Shown: positions 26,868 through 36,011 of the stretch, in pieces
Position numbering within the stretch: the stretch's first letter is position 1
Layout: each line of letters begins with the position of its first letter
NCBI GenBank assembly: GCA_036381595.1
Contig: DASVCN010000040.1
Coordinates: forward strand, 1-64,000
DNA from: Trueperaceae bacterium
GTDB lineage: Bacteria > Deinococcota > Deinococci > Deinococcales > Trueperaceae
Direction: 5' to 3'
DNA: 64,000 nt
Program-made: the position numbers and the translations under genes
Notes under the pieces: generated by a model
Told to the model about the DNA's origin: nothing
The model's database searches: none
The model's input: only the letters and a program-made list of their open reading frames with translations

Positions 26868-27015
26868 CGATCCTCCGGCGGCAGCGGGTGTCGGGGGAAC
26901 TCGAGCCCGGGGCCGGCCAGGGGCGCGAGTTATGCCGGTAACTACCAGGGTCGGTGAGAGGGCGCAAGAGGCCGTGCGGAGCGGTGGCGCAAGGGGGAGC
27001 CGCGCCATTTTGAAT

Positions 27016-27025
27016 GTAGTACTAC
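27016..27025. promoter_or_regulatory. 10-bp palindrome GTAGTACTAC in AT-rich gap
   Basis: A perfect palindrome inside an AT-rich island (about 27006-27040) in the 261-bp gap between the receiver and galK genes. It may mark a promoter or operator for the receiver gene. No consensus -35/-10 pair could be fixed. Confidence 0.35.
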
Positions 27026-27128
27026 CATACTCTATCGACCCCTCCTCCGCAAGCATGCGCGGATGAACGTCACCTGAAGTCGCACGCTTAGCCGTGAGGG
27101 GAGTCGGCCGCTATCCGCCGGGTGAACC

Positions 27129-28268
27129 CTAGATAAGTCCGGCTCCCGCCGCCGCCCGGCATAGATAGATCTGTGGTTCCCGGCCGCTGGCCGTCCGATA
27201 GCAGTCGCCCACTGCGGCAGCGACGGCAGAGGCGGCTTCCGCGGTTACCAGCGCAACGGCGCAGCCGGCGAACCCGGCACCGGTGAGGCGCGCGCCCAGG
27301 CAGCCCGGTTGCGAACGGGCACAGCTGACCATGGCGTCCAACGCCTTGCTCGACACCTCGAAGTCGTCACGCAGGCTGATGTGGCTCTCGTTCATCAGCT
27401 CGCCCAGGCGCGATGCGTCGCCCGCCCTCATCGCAGCGGCGGCCGCCAGGGTGCGATCGTTCTCCGCCACTACGTGGCGCACCCTACGTAGCAGCAGGGG
27501 AGTGAGCAGGTGCGCTTGGGCCTCGAGGCGTTCTCTGGTGAGTTCTCTGAGGGAGGCGACGCTCAGGCGCCTGGCTGCTTCCTCGCACTGCTCGCGCCGT
27601 TCGTTGTAGTCGCTTCCCACGAGGGCCCGCCTCGTCGAGGTGTCTAGAACCAGCACGGCCGAGCCGGACGGCAGCGGCACGGGATCGACGGCGAGCGACC
27701 GGCAGTCGATGAGCAGCGCGTGCCCTTCCTGGCCCGCGGCACTCGCCAGCTGATCCATGATCCCGCTCCTGACGCCCAACCACTCGTTCTCTGCCCGCTG
27801 GCAGATCCGGGCGATCCGTTCCGGCTCCCACTCGAAGCTCGAAGATACGTGGAACGCCCGAGCCACCGCGAGCTCCAGCGCAGCCGAGGAGGAGAGGCCC
27901 GAGCCGCGCGGCACGTTACCGCTGAAGGCGGCTTCGAAGCCTCGGAGCTCGATTCCTGCCCAAGCAAGCGACCAGGCTACCCCCTTGAGGTACTCCGACC
28001 AGCCCCTTCCCTTCGTCGGAGCGTCGACCTCGAACTCGGCTTCCTCGCCTACGTCCAAGGCCCGGACCACGACCCGGCCGTCCGTTCGTGGCCGCACGGC
28101 CATCCTCACCTCGCGGTCTATCGCCATGGGAAGGACGAAGCCTTCGTTGTAGTCGGTGTGTTCCCCGATCAGGTTGACCCGGCCGGGTGCTCGGACGACC
28201 GCCTGGGCAGGGGCGCCGAAGCGCTCCCTGAACGCCGCCGCGACGTCGGCAGGCTCCGCTCCCGTCAC
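27129..28268 (-). CDS. galK: galactokinase
   Basis: Phosphorylates galactose to galactose 1-phosphate in the Leloir pathway; 379 residues, the usual size. GHMP-kinase motifs are complete: [16 protein letters not shown] at the N-terminus (galactokinase signature), the ATP loop [11 protein letters not shown], and the C-terminal [14 protein letters not shown]. The GTG start overlaps the galT stop as GTGA, so both are coupled in a galT-galK operon. No epimerase gene is adjacent. Confidence 0.96.
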   Translation of the reverse strand: MTGAEPADVAAAFRERFGAPAQAVVRAPGRVNLIGEHTDYNEGFVLPMAIDREVRMAVRPRTDGRVVVRALDVGEEAEFEVDAPTKGRGWSEYLKGVAWSLAWAGIELRGFEAAFSGNVPRGSGLSSSAALELAVARAFHVSSSFEWEPERIARICQRAENEWLGVRSGIMDQLASAAGQEGHALLIDCRSLAVDPVPLPSGSAVLVLDTSTRRALVGSDYNERREQCEEAARRLSVASLRELTRERLEAQAHLLTPLLLRRVRHVVAENDRTLAAAAAMRAGDASRLGELMNESHISLRDDFEVSSKALDAMVSCARSQPGCLGARLTGAGFAGCAVALVTAEAASAVAAAVGDCYRTASGREPQIYLCRAAAGAGLI

Positions 28269-29296
28269 GATTCCTCGGACAGCTTACGCAGACGGTCGGC
28301 CGCCTGCTCCGGCGTGAGGTCGCGCTGGGCCTCCCCCAGCAGCTCGAAACCGACCATGAATTTCCTGACCGTGGCGCTGCGCAGCAGCGGGGGGTAGAAG
28401 TGGGCGTGGAGCTGCCAGTGGGCTGTGTCCCCCATGCCGAAGGGCGCGCCGTGCCAGCCCATGGAGTAGGGGAAGGGCGTCTCGAAGAGGCGGTCGAAGC
28501 GGGCGAGGAGGCTGCCGAGTATGGCGGCCAGAGCAGACTGCTGGTCGTCGTCCAAAAGGTCGATGCGGGTTACCGGTTCCAGCGGCAGCAGTAGCGTCTC
28601 GAACGGCCATACCGCCCAGTAGGGCACGACCGCCAGCCAGTGCCGGTTCGAAAGCACCACTCGTTCCTGCCTGGCCAGCTCCTCTTCGGCGTATTCGAGC
28701 AGCAGCGGCCGCCCCTGTGCGGCCAGATAGGCGCGCTGACGCTCGTCCTCGCGGCCAGCCTCGGTAGGCAGGCTGTCGAGCGCCCAGATCTGACCATGCG
28801 GGTGTGGGTTCGATGCGCCCATCTGCTCCCCCCGGTTCTCGAATATCTGAACCCAGCTCCACGACTCCCCGAGCTCGGCCGTCTGGCTGGCCCAGAGCCG
28901 AACGACCCGGTGCCGCTCCTCGGGCGACATCCTGGCCAAGGTGAGGTCGTGCCTGGGGGAGAAGCAGATGACGCGGCACTCGCCGCGGACGCCGTCGTCC
29001 CTCAGCAGGGTCGAACCGGCAGGGGCCGGCGATGGTGCGTCGGGAAGCAGCGCTGCGAAGTCGTTGCGGAAGACGAAGGTGTGCTCGTACTCGGGATTCC
29101 GGACGCCCCCCGCTCGTTCGTTGCCTGGACAGAGGTAGCACTCCGGGTCGTAGGGGGGAAGATCGCGGGGCGAGGTCTTCTCCACTTGGCCCTGCCAGGG
29201 ACGCTTCATCCGCTGCGGCGAAACGAGCACCCAGTCGCCGGTGAGCGGGTTGAAGCGACGGTGGGGGTGACTGGTGGGGTCGAAGTTCAGGTCCAT
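28265..29296 (-). CDS. galT: galactose-1-phosphate uridylyltransferase
   Basis: Exchanges UMP between UDP-glucose and galactose 1-phosphate; 343 residues. The active-site NPHPHGQ motif has the nucleophile His167, and zinc-type cysteines are in CYLCPG near residue 55. [15 protein letters not shown] is the family N-terminus. First gene of the galT-galK operon. Its -10 TATCAT lies at 29318-29323 and a perfect 8-bp-arm palindrome lies between that box and the ATG, so repression at the start site is plausible. Confidence 0.96.
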   Translation of the reverse strand: MDLNFDPTSHPHRRFNPLTGDWVLVSPQRMKRPWQGQVEKTSPRDLPPYDPECYLCPGNERAGGVRNPEYEHTFVFRNDFAALLPDAPSPAPAGSTLLRDDGVRGECRVICFSPRHDLTLARMSPEERHRVVRLWASQTAELGESWSWVQIFENRGEQMGASNPHPHGQIWALDSLPTEAGREDERQRAYLAAQGRPLLLEYAEEELARQERVVLSNRHWLAVVPYWAVWPFETLLLPLEPVTRIDLLDDDQQSALAAILGSLLARFDRLFETPFPYSMGWHGAPFGMGDTAHWQLHAHFYPPLLRSATVRKFMVGFELLGEAQRDLTPEQAADRLRKLSEES

Positions 29297-29299
29297 GGT

Positions 29300-29316
29300 G
29301 GCAGCAGTCTGCTGCC
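29300..29316. promoter_or_regulatory. palindrome GGCAGCAG-N-CTGCTGCC at galT start
   Basis: A perfect inverted repeat with 8-bp arms and one central base. It starts 3 bp from the galT ATG and abuts the -10 box, so a bound repressor would cover the transcript start. In RNA it could also form a hairpin that hides the start codon. Confidence 0.65.
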
Positions 29317-29317
29317 G

Positions 29318-29323
29318 ATGATA
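29318..29323 (-). promoter_or_regulatory. galT -10 box TATCAT
   Basis: Minus-strand TATCAT 21 nt upstream of the galT ATG, directly next to the 17-bp palindrome. Confidence 0.5.
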
Positions 29324-29370
29324 ACGGCTGCCCGTGCGGCTCGGTCGAGTGCTCGCGGGTGCGCTCCGGC

Positions 29371-30036
29371 TCAGTCGGCGGGATCGAGCAGCACGTCGAG
29401 GACGTCGCCCCGCAACAGTCCCAGGTAAACGCCTTCGACGGAGATCTCCCTGGCGTGGGCCTGCACGACCGGATAGTCGTCGTTGTGGGGCCGAAGGGCG
29501 TAGTGGCTGGGGCTGAGTCTGTCGAGGTACTTGAGGGTGACCTCGCTCTCGCTCACGCGCACGGCGCAGATCTCACCGGATCGGTACGGCTCGCGCTTCT
29601 CGAAGACGACCACGTCGCCGTCCTGGATGAGGTCGGCCATCGACTCCCCGTGCACCCGCAGGGCGAAGCGCGCCCTGGTGAGGCCGGCCAGCGGCAGGTA
29701 CGACTCGGCATGGGCGATGGCCTCGCTCAGGGGACCGGCGGGGATGTCGCCGAGGACCGGCACGCCCGTCGCCTGGGCGGGAAGCGTGAGGAGGGGGGAC
29801 CTTCCGCGCCCACGGCTTTCGAAGTTGATGAAGCCCTTACGGTCGAGCGCTTCCAGGTGCTGCTTGAGCGACACGTAGTGGAGGCCCAGTTCGCGCGCGA
29901 AGTCCGAGAGTTCGGGCATCTCTCCGTATCGACGGAAGTGCTCGGTCAGCCTTTCGTAGACCTTCTGCTGCCTGGGCGTGAGCGAGTTCGCGTCGAGAGC
30001 GGTCGCATCGAGAGATCTGGCGGAGAAACCTTTCAT
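29371..30036 (-). CDS. lexA: LexA repressor
   Basis: SOS-type transcriptional repressor with self-cleaving S24 domain, 221 residues. N-terminal winged helix-turn-helix (about 19-85, [12 protein letters not shown]). Cleavage bond Ala100-Gly101 in GDIPAG, nucleophile Ser132 in HGESM, and general base Lys169 in VTLKYL, so RecA-stimulated autolysis should work. The ATG at 30036 is preceded by a TAAGGT -10 box 5 nt away, which sits inside a palindrome, suggesting autorepression and a leaderless mRNA. Divergent from a Crp/Fnr regulator. Confidence 0.92.
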   Translation of the reverse strand: MKGFSARSLDATALDANSLTPRQQKVYERLTEHFRRYGEMPELSDFARELGLHYVSLKQHLEALDRKGFINFESRGRGRSPLLTLPAQATGVPVLGDIPAGPLSEAIAHAESYLPLAGLTRARFALRVHGESMADLIQDGDVVVFEKREPYRSGEICAVRVSESEVTLKYLDRLSPSHYALRPHNDDYPVVQAHAREISVEGVYLGLLRGDVLDVLLDPAD

Positions 30037-30040
30037 GTGC

Positions 30041-30059
30041 TACCTTAAATCGTAAGGTA
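30041..30059. promoter_or_regulatory. candidate lexA operator TACCTTA-N5-TAAGGTA
   Basis: Perfect 7-bp inverted repeat with a 5-bp spacer, 4 bp upstream of the lexA ATG. The downstream arm, read on the minus strand, contains TAAGGT, the probable lexA -10 box. It is unlike the CTGT-N8-ACAG and GAAC-N4-GTTC boxes of other phyla. Confidence 0.7.
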
Positions 30060-30161
30060 TCGGGGAGGGGGTGTCAACCGTAGGGGACGGGCGATGGCGA
30101 GCGGCTCCGCAAGCTTCTGTGAATAATATGAGAAGCCATGTTCTGCACAATACAAACCCTC

Positions 30162-30190
30162 TAGACAAGGTCGGCTATGTCTGCTATATT
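30162..30190 (+). promoter_or_regulatory. promoter of Crp/Fnr gene
   Basis: -35 TAGACA at 30162-30167 and -10 TATATT at 30185-30190 with a 17-bp spacer and a TGC extended -10. This leaves a leader of about 115 nt before the ATG at 30313. Confidence 0.65.
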
Positions 30191-30312
30191 ATCTGTAGTT
30201 GTTTCGACTCTTCCTGCGCTCAGCGCGCAGATTTCCCCGAGCATGTTCACAGATTGCAGGGGGGCACCCGAATCCCACGAGTAGAGAACGAAATAGCCGA
30301 AAGGACAGTTCG

Positions 30313-30993
30313 ATGCTGAACACATTCGATACTCTTCGCAGGCCAGAGCACTGCGATGTGCCAGACATTGTGCCGAACGCCCTCGCCCTCCCGACGCGCA
30401 CGCTCGATCCGGGCGGCACGCTCTACGAATCCGGACGCGAGGCCTCCTCGCTCTACGTCGTCAACTACGGCGTTCTCAAGGCGGTCGTCCCCACCTCGCT
30501 GGGCCGCGATCGGATAGCCGACCTCTACGGCCCGGGCGACGTCCTCGGCTTGGCGGCTCTCGACGGCGGACAGCATGCCGAGACCGTGATAGCGGTTCAT
30601 GACGCCTGCCTCACGCCCATCGATCCCGCCCAGGCGATGAATGACCGCAAGTTGCGCGACTACATCATGCAGTCGATGGCGAGGCAGGTCCGCCGCAGTC
30701 GCGAGATGATCGACGAAGCCGAGCTCCCGGTGGGCGCCCGCGTCACCCGTGCTTTCCTGCGCCTCGCCGAGCGCTTCGGCCAGACCGCCGACGACGCCGA
30801 AGGGATCAAGCTCCCGCTGGCGCTCACCCACGAAGACCTGGCCGACCTCACAGGCTCCTCGCGCGTCACCATCACCAGGATCCTGGGCGAGCTGCGCAAC
30901 GAGGGGGCGCTGTCCGGAACCCGCGGCGTCTACGTCGCCGATCCCGAAGGGCTCGAGCAGGCCACCGACCACTACGTGATGCAGGTCCTCTGA
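30313..30993 (+). CDS. Crp/Fnr family transcriptional regulator
   Basis: Regulator of 226 residues with an N-terminal cyclic-nucleotide-binding-like beta barrel (about 30-125), a dimerisation helix and a C-terminal winged helix whose recognition helix is GSSRVTITRILGELRNEG. The cysteine cluster of oxygen-sensing Fnr is absent, so it is not an Fe-S Fnr. Key Arg/Ser residues for cAMP binding are not clearly conserved. The ATG at 30313 has AAAGGA upstream. It has its own promoter at 30162-30190, divergent from lexA, and a strong terminator downstream. Confidence 0.88.
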   Translation: MLNTFDTLRRPEHCDVPDIVPNALALPTRTLDPGGTLYESGREASSLYVVNYGVLKAVVPTSLGRDRIADLYGPGDVLGLAALDGGQHAETVIAVHDACLTPIDPAQAMNDRKLRDYIMQSMARQVRRSREMIDEAELPVGARVTRAFLRLAERFGQTADDAEGIKLPLALTHEDLADLTGSSRVTITRILGELRNEGALSGTRGVYVADPEGLEQATDHYVMQVL

Positions 30994-31015
30994 CCCGGTT
31001 CGAAGCTAGCTGACG

Positions 31016-31041
31016 CCGCCGCCCGCGAGGGCGGCGGTTTT
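31016..31041 (+). terminator. intrinsic terminator after Crp/Fnr gene
   Basis: CCGCCGCCC pairs with GGGCGGCGG across GCGA, followed by TTTT. It lies 23 bp after the stop. Confidence 0.9.
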
Positions 31042-31105
31042 CGTTCCCAACCGGTCGGCTACCGCCGACGTAGCTCGGCGCCACCAGGGGCGGCCGGGCG
31101 ACGCC

Positions 31106-31111
31106 TATACT
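31106..31111 (+). promoter_or_regulatory. -10 box TATACT, leaderless start
   Basis: Consensus-like TATACT ends 8 nt before the ATG at 31120 of the Nfu gene, with no Shine-Dalgarno. Confidence 0.6.
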
Positions 31112-31119
31112 CGAAGGCG

Positions 31120-31704
31120 ATGCTGAGTTTCACCGAGACGGCCAAGGAGCGAGTCCTTCACTTCCTGGAGGTGCAGAAAGGGCAAGGCGTGACCGCCCTG
31201 CGCGTCGCCGGGAACCGCGCCGAGCAGAAGCTGTGGCTGGTCAAGCCCGACGACCGCCGCGACGACGACGCGGTCTTCGACGGGGGCGGATTCGAGGTTT
31301 TCCTCGACCCGCTGTCCCGGAACAACCTCGAGGGCGCCCGCGTCGACTTCGTCGAGGGTGTGATGCAGAGCGGCTTCCGGGTCTTCTATCCCAGTCCCAC
31401 CTGGGACGATCCGGTGGCCCAGAAGGTTCAGGATGTGCTCGACCGCCAGATCAATCCGGGCGTTGCGAGCCACGGCGGTACCGTCTCGCTGGAGCGGGTC
31501 GAGGAGGGCGTCGCTTACATCTCACTGGGTGGCGGCTGCCAGGGCTGCGGCGCGGCGGATATCACGCTGCGCCAGGGGATCGAGAGGATGATCCTGGAAC
31601 AGGTGCCCGAGGTAACCAGGGTCGCCGACGTGACCGACCACGCCAGCGGAACCAACCCCTACTACAAGAGGGAAGAAGACGGCGCGGACTCGCCGCTGGC
31701 CTGA
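31120..31704 (+). CDS. nfuA: Nfu-type Fe-S biogenesis protein
   Basis: Iron-sulfur cluster carrier of 194 residues. The N-terminal half (1-95) is a degenerate A-type (IscA-like) domain without its cysteines and the C-terminal half is a NifU-like domain with Cys140 and Cys143 in GGGCQGCGAAD, which bind and transfer a [4Fe-4S] cluster. This two-domain layout matches NfuA. Start set by the TATACT box 8 nt upstream. Its 3' end overlaps the convergent receiver gene by 43 bp. Confidence 0.88.
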   Translation: MLSFTETAKERVLHFLEVQKGQGVTALRVAGNRAEQKLWLVKPDDRRDDDAVFDGGGFEVFLDPLSRNNLEGARVDFVEGVMQSGFRVFYPSPTWDDPVAQKVQDVLDRQINPGVASHGGTVSLERVEEGVAYISLGGGCQGCGAADITLRQGIERMILEQVPEVTRVADVTDHASGTNPYYKREEDGADSPLA

Positions 31705-32114
31705 TCCATCCGCTGCACTCGTTGCGCGGCGGCGTCCACCGCCTGCTTGATCAGTTGCGGGAGGCTCTTGCCGGCAAGCGGCTTGTGGACCAGCAGGTCG
31801 GCGCCTGCCTCCTGAGCTGCAGCCTCGGTCTCGGCGTCCGCGAGTGAGGTCATGATGATCATCGGCAAGCCGCGGAGGCGCGAGATTCGCTTGACCCGCT
31901 TGCACACCTCGATACCGGTCATGAACGGCATGTTCACGTCGAGGATGCTCACCTCAGGGGTGTTCGCCTGGAGGTAGGTCAGGGCCTCGTGACCGTCGGC
32001 CACTGCCACCACATCGTAGTTGTGTGCCGAGAGAAGTAGCTCGACCACCTTGCGGTGCCCGTCGCTGTCGTCCGCAACCAGGATCGTGGCCCTGTTGGTG
32101 CTCGACTCCGCCAT
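31662..32114 (-). CDS. stand-alone response regulator receiver, CheY-like
   Basis: Single receiver domain of 150 residues. Acidic pair Asp15-Asp16, phospho-accepting Asp59 in SILDVNMP, Thr in IIMTS and Lys in HKPLAGKS are all present, so it should be phosphorylated. No output domain, only a short Ser/Gln-rich tail. No kinase is adjacent. A TAAGGT box 6 nt before the ATG suggests a leaderless mRNA. The tail overlaps the convergent nfuA gene by 43 bp. Confidence 0.9.
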   Translation of the reverse strand: MAESSTNRATILVADDSDGHRKVVELLLSAHNYDVVAVADGHEALTYLQANTPEVSILDVNMPFMTGIEVCKRVKRISRLRGLPMIIMTSLADAETEAAAQEAGADLLVHKPLAGKSLPQLIKQAVDAAAQRVQRMDQASGESAPSSSLL

Positions 32115-32120
32115 GGCGGC

Positions 32121-32126
32121 ACCTTA
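32121..32126 (-). promoter_or_regulatory. -10 box TAAGGT, leaderless start
   Basis: Minus-strand TAAGGT ends 6 nt before the ATG at 32114. The same hexamer serves lexA. Confidence 0.45.
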
Positions 32127-32248
32127 GCCGGCGAACCCTTACGAATTTCTGACTCGTTAGGCCGAACGCCCCGATGTGCGTGCCTCACGGCGTTCGGCGG
32201 CTGCCAGTCCGACTCCCGGCGGCTGTTGCGCGGCCGCCTGCGGCGGCT

Positions 32249-32254
32249 TATAGT
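32249..32254 (+). promoter_or_regulatory. -10 box TATAGT, leaderless start
   Basis: TATAGT ends 6 nt before the GTG at 32261, which decides that start for the BMP-type ABC ATPase. Confidence 0.6.
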
Positions 32255-32260
32255 TGGCAG

Positions 32261-33817
32261 GTGGTCGAGGCCTCGAGGCGCCCCCCGGTGAGACCGAAGG
32301 CAGCAATCCCGATACTCAGCATGCGCGGCATAGTCAAACGCTTCCCGGGCGTGGTGGCGAACGACGACGTGAGCTTCGACGTGCTGCCCGGCGAGGTACA
32401 CGCGCTCCTGGGCGAGAACGGTGCCGGCAAGACCACGCTCATAAGCATCCTCTACGGATTGCAGCAACCCGACGGGGGTGAGATCCGGCTCGACGGCCAG
32501 CCGGTCAGGCTGGGCAGCCCCCGCCAGGCGATGGCCCGGGGTATCGGCCTGGTCGCTCAGCACTTCCACCTCGCCCGCCGGCACACGGTCGCCGAGAACA
32601 TCGCCATCGGTCTGCCCGGCACCCCGTTCTTCCGCCCCACCGGTCGTCTCGAGCGGCGCATCGAGCAGCTCGGGCGCCACTACGGTCTCGACATCGACCC
32701 CACTGCCAGGATCTGGCAGCTCTCCCCGGGTGAACAGCAACGGGTAGAGATCGTGAAAGCGCTTCTGCAGGGCGCCCGGCTACTCATCCTCGACGAGCCA
32801 ACCAGCGTCCTCACTCCTCAGGAGGCCGACAAGCTGTTCGAGGTGCTCGAGCAGATGACCGCCGAGGGGAAGGGGATCGTCTTCATCAGCCACAAGCTGG
32901 GCGAGGTGATGCGGGTCTCGAAGCGGATCACGGTATTGCGCAAGGGCCGGGTGGTAGGCAGGCTCGACACTCGTGAAGCAACGGCGGCCGGGCTCGCCAG
33001 CCTGATGGTGGGACAGGTGACCTCGCCACGGGGCAAAGACACTCCTGCCGGAGAGCGCAGCATCGCGCGGCTCGAGGGTGTCTCGGCCCGGAACGAGCGG
33101 GGCTTGCCCGCCCTGAGGGGGGTCTCCTTCGACATCAGGGGAGGCGAGATCCTGGGCGTGGCGGGAGTGGCCGGCAACGGTCAGGCTGAACTCGTCGAAG
33201 TGGTCTCGGGCCTCCGCCGGCCGGATTCCGGCCGCTTCTCGATACTGGAGCGCGATGTGACCGAGTTGGGCGTGCGTGAGCTGCTGGAAAGCGGAGTAGC
33301 GCTCATCCCCGAGGACCGGAACCGGATGGGAACGGTGCCCGCGATGTCGGTGGCCGAGAACCTGGTGTTGCGCCAGTACCGGCGTGCTCCCTACGCGCGC
33401 AAGGGCCTAATCGACTGGGACGCCGTCTCGGGCTTCGCAAGGGAGTCTATCTCCCGTTACCAGATCGCCACCCCGAACCACTCCACTCGCGCCCGGCTCC
33501 TGTCGGGCGGGAACGTCCAGAAGCTGATACTCGCCCGAGAACTGGCGGGTGAGCCCCGGCTGGTGGTCGCCGCTCATCCCACCTACGGCCTCGACGTCGG
33601 AGCCACGGCGCTCACCCACGACCTGCTGCTGAGGCAGCGCGAGCGGGGCGCCGGAGTCTTGCTGGTTTCCGAAGATCTGGATGAGCTGTTGCAACTGGCC
33701 GACCGGATCCTGGTGCTCTCACAAGGGGAGGTCGCCGGGATCGTCGATGCCCGTGAGGCGGACCGCGAGGGGTTGGGCCTCCTCATGACCCGGGGCCAGG
33801 AGCGATCGGTCGCGTGA
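32261..33817 (+). CDS. BMP-type nucleoside ABC transporter, double ATP-binding protein
   Basis: Fused double ATPase of 518 residues for a sugar/nucleoside-type importer (RbsA/YufO/BmpB-like). Domain one has full motifs: Walker A GENGAGKTT, signature LSPGEQQRVE, Walker B LLILDEPTS. Domain two is degenerate: AGVAGNGQAEL lacks the Walker Lys and the Walker B position reads AAHPTYGLD. That is normal for this family. The GTG at 32261 is chosen because of the TATAGT box 6 nt upstream; a GTG at 32288 is also possible. Two permeases and a BMP binding protein follow. Confidence 0.93.
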   Translation: MVEASRRPPVRPKAAIPILSMRGIVKRFPGVVANDDVSFDVLPGEVHALLGENGAGKTTLISILYGLQQPDGGEIRLDGQPVRLGSPRQAMARGIGLVAQHFHLARRHTVAENIAIGLPGTPFFRPTGRLERRIEQLGRHYGLDIDPTARIWQLSPGEQQRVEIVKALLQGARLLILDEPTSVLTPQEADKLFEVLEQMTAEGKGIVFISHKLGEVMRVSKRITVLRKGRVVGRLDTREATAAGLASLMVGQVTSPRGKDTPAGERSIARLEGVSARNERGLPALRGVSFDIRGGEILGVAGVAGNGQAELVEVVSGLRRPDSGRFSILERDVTELGVRELLESGVALIPEDRNRMGTVPAMSVAENLVLRQYRRAPYARKGLIDWDAVSGFARESISRYQIATPNHSTRARLLSGGNVQKLILARELAGEPRLVVAAHPTYGLDVGATALTHDLLLRQRERGAGVLLVSEDLDELLQLADRILVLSQGEVAGIVDAREADREGLGLLMTRGQERSVA

Positions 33818-33836
33818 AGCGGGAGGAAAGCCTAGC

Positions 33837-34934
33837 TTGCTAGGAGTTCGCTTCGAGCGACGGCCCGATCCGTCGCCGCTGCTCGTGTTCGCCGTCTCGC
33901 TTGCCGCCATCCTCGCGGCCCTGCTGGTTACGGGCGTCCTCTTCGCTCTTCAAGGGGTCGATCCGGTGGCCGGCTTCGCCACCATCCTCCAGCGGACGAT
34001 CCTCGACCCGCGAGGCTCGAGCGAGGTAGTGCGCAAGTCGATCCCGCTGCTGTTGGCCGGGGTAGGGATCGTACTCGCTCTGCGGGCGCGCTTCTGGAAT
34101 ATCGGTGCCGAGGGGCAGATCCTGGCGGGAGCCGTCGCCGCTTCCGGCGTGGCTCTCTTCCTGCCGGTGCCGCCGGCACTGATGGTGCCGACGATGTTCC
34201 TCGCCGGGTTCATCGCGGGCGCCGCCTGGGGGTTCCTGCCGGCGATCCTCAAGGTGCGCCTAGGCGTCAACGAGATAATCACGACGCTGATGCTCAACTA
34301 CGTTGCCCTCTACATCGTCCGCTGGCTCATCAACGGACCGTGGCGGGGCGACAGCGTCACCGGCTTCTCCTACAGCGACCGCTTCCCCGAGTACGCCTGG
34401 CTGCCCACGATCGGCACGACTCGACTCCATTGGCCGACCCTCCTGATCGGCCTGGTTCTGGCGCTACTGCTCGCCTTCGTACTCTTCCGCACCCGGCTCG
34501 GGTTCGAGATCAGGATGATGGGCGAGAGCCCTGAGGCGGCTCGGTACGCCGGCGTCGACTTCTTCTGGACCACCATCGCCCTGGTCTGCGTGGCGGCCGG
34601 AGCAGCCGGGATCGCCGGCGTCGGAGAGGTGGCGGGCATCCACCAGCGTCTGCTCGAGCCCACCAGCATCTCGCTCGGCTACGGCTATACCGCGATAATC
34701 GTCGCGCTGCTGGCGCGCGGCAATCCGCTCGCTACGATCGTGACAGCTCTGTTCATGGGCCTCGTATTCGCCTCCGGCGACATCATGAAGGTCTCGCTGC
34801 GACTCCCTTCGCAGATGCCCAGCGTCATCAACGGCCTGGTCCTGCTCTTCCTGGTCTGCTCCGAACCGCTCCTGCGTTACCGCCTGGTGAGGCGCGGGGG
34901 AGGGCCGAAACGCAGGGTGGCGAAGGCGAACTGA
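33837..34934 (+). CDS. BMP-type nucleoside ABC transporter permease 1
   Basis: First permease of the nucleoside-type importer, 365 residues, 9-10 hydrophobic helices of the BPD_transp_2 family. Family-typical FWNIGAEGQILAGA and RLGVNEIITTLMLNY segments are present. The start is TTG at 33837, supported by GGGAGGAAAG at 33821-33830, 20 bp after the ATPase stop. It overlaps permease 2 as TGATG, so the two are coupled and likely form a heterodimer. Confidence 0.92.
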   Translation: MLGVRFERRPDPSPLLVFAVSLAAILAALLVTGVLFALQGVDPVAGFATILQRTILDPRGSSEVVRKSIPLLLAGVGIVLALRARFWNIGAEGQILAGAVAASGVALFLPVPPALMVPTMFLAGFIAGAAWGFLPAILKVRLGVNEIITTLMLNYVALYIVRWLINGPWRGDSVTGFSYSDRFPEYAWLPTIGTTRLHWPTLLIGLVLALLLAFVLFRTRLGFEIRMMGESPEAARYAGVDFFWTTIALVCVAAGAAGIAGVGEVAGIHQRLLEPTSISLGYGYTAIIVALLARGNPLATIVTALFMGLVFASGDIMKVSLRLPSQMPSVINGLVLLFLVCSEPLLRYRLVRRGGGPKRRVAKAN

Positions 34935-35860
34935 TGGAGATCGAGCTCCTTACCGGAACTACCGCGCGCGCCCTCGCCTTCAGCACTCCACTGATCTGGG
35001 CGGCGATGGGGGAGATATTCGCGGAGCGGTCGGGGGTAGTGAACCTGGGCGTAGAGGGGATGATGATCCTGGGAGCGGTCACCGGGTTCATCGCCGCCCA
35101 GAGCAGCGGCGATCCGTGGCTCGGACTCTTGGCCGCTGCCATGACGGGTGGAGTTGTCGGACTCTTCCACGCCTTCGCCGCCGTTACGCTGCGCGCGAAC
35201 CAGTACGTTTCGGGTCTGGCGATAACGATCTTCGGCTTGGGGCTATCGGGACTGCTGGGCCGCAAGTGGGTCGGCAGGCCGCTGTTCGATTCGATGGAGC
35301 CGTTCGACCTGCCCCTGCTGTCCGACATCCCGATCATCGGTCCCGCCCTCTTCACCGACCAGCACGCCTTGGCCTATCTCGCCTTGCTGGTCTCTGTGCT
35401 CCTCTGGTTCGTCCTCCATCACACCCGAGCCGGGCTGGTGATAAGGACCGTGGGCGAGTCGCCGGCTGCCGCCGACACGGCCGGCCGCAGCGTTACGCTC
35501 ACCCGCTACCTGAGCGTCGGCTTCGGGGGCGTGATGGCGGGGATAGGGGGCGCCTACCTGTCCCTCGCCTACCGGCCGTCGTGGGGCGAGGGGATGACCA
35601 ACGGCATGGGCTGGATCGCGCTGGCGCTGGCCATCTTCGCGCTCTGGGACCCGCTCCGAGCGGTGGGCGCCGGGCTGCTCTTCGGCGCCTTCTTCACCCT
35701 CTCCTTCCGACTCCAGGACCGCTTCCCGCCCGAACTGCTGACCCTTCTGCCCTACGTGTTCACTATCCTCGCGCTCATCCTCACCGCCCTGGGCAGGGGG
35801 AAGCGAGCGTTCGGCGCTCCAGAAGCCCTGGGCCAGGCGTACAGCCGGGGGGAACGGTGA
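34934..35860 (+). CDS. BMP-type nucleoside ABC transporter permease 2
   Basis: Second permease, 308 residues with about eight membrane helices. ERSGVVNLGVEGMM and LRANQYVSGLAI segments identify the family. It begins within the stop of permease 1. After it comes a 167-bp spacer with several strong hairpins before the binding-protein gene, which may uncouple expression of the binding protein from the membrane parts. Confidence 0.92.
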   Translation: MEIELLTGTTARALAFSTPLIWAAMGEIFAERSGVVNLGVEGMMILGAVTGFIAAQSSGDPWLGLLAAAMTGGVVGLFHAFAAVTLRANQYVSGLAITIFGLGLSGLLGRKWVGRPLFDSMEPFDLPLLSDIPIIGPALFTDQHALAYLALLVSVLLWFVLHHTRAGLVIRTVGESPAAADTAGRSVTLTRYLSVGFGGVMAGIGGAYLSLAYRPSWGEGMTNGMGWIALALAIFALWDPLRAVGAGLLFGAFFTLSFRLQDRFPPELLTLLPYVFTILALILTALGRGKRAFGAPEALGQAYSRGER

Positions 35861-35908
35861 ACGGCCGGCCGCCACGACGCGCGGGCGGCCTCCTTCGTTC
35901 GACGTCAC

Positions 35909-36011
35909 GCCGCGAACGCGGCTCTGACGATGTTAATGCGGATCCGAGAGTCCGCAACTCGTTCGCGGACGCTGCGTCCGCACCTAGCAGTCGGTGCGGA
36001 CCGTCGGTCCG
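35909..36011 (+). other. hairpin ladder before BMP binding-protein gene
   Basis: Four inverted repeats in 103 bp. GCCGCG/CGCGGC is at 35909-35922. GTCCGC/GCGGAC is at 35950-35970. GTCCGCACC/GGTGCGGAC is at 35976-36001. CGGACC/GGTCCG is at 35997-36011. The last three share the GTCCGC/GCGGAC core and the last two overlap, so alternative folds exclude each other. The ladder ends 16 bp before the binding-protein ATG. Confidence 0.75.

Noticed and set aside
32130-32150. CCTTACGA segment resembling half of the lexA palindrome
   Set aside because: Only one arm matches and there is no inverted partner, so it is not counted as a second LexA site.
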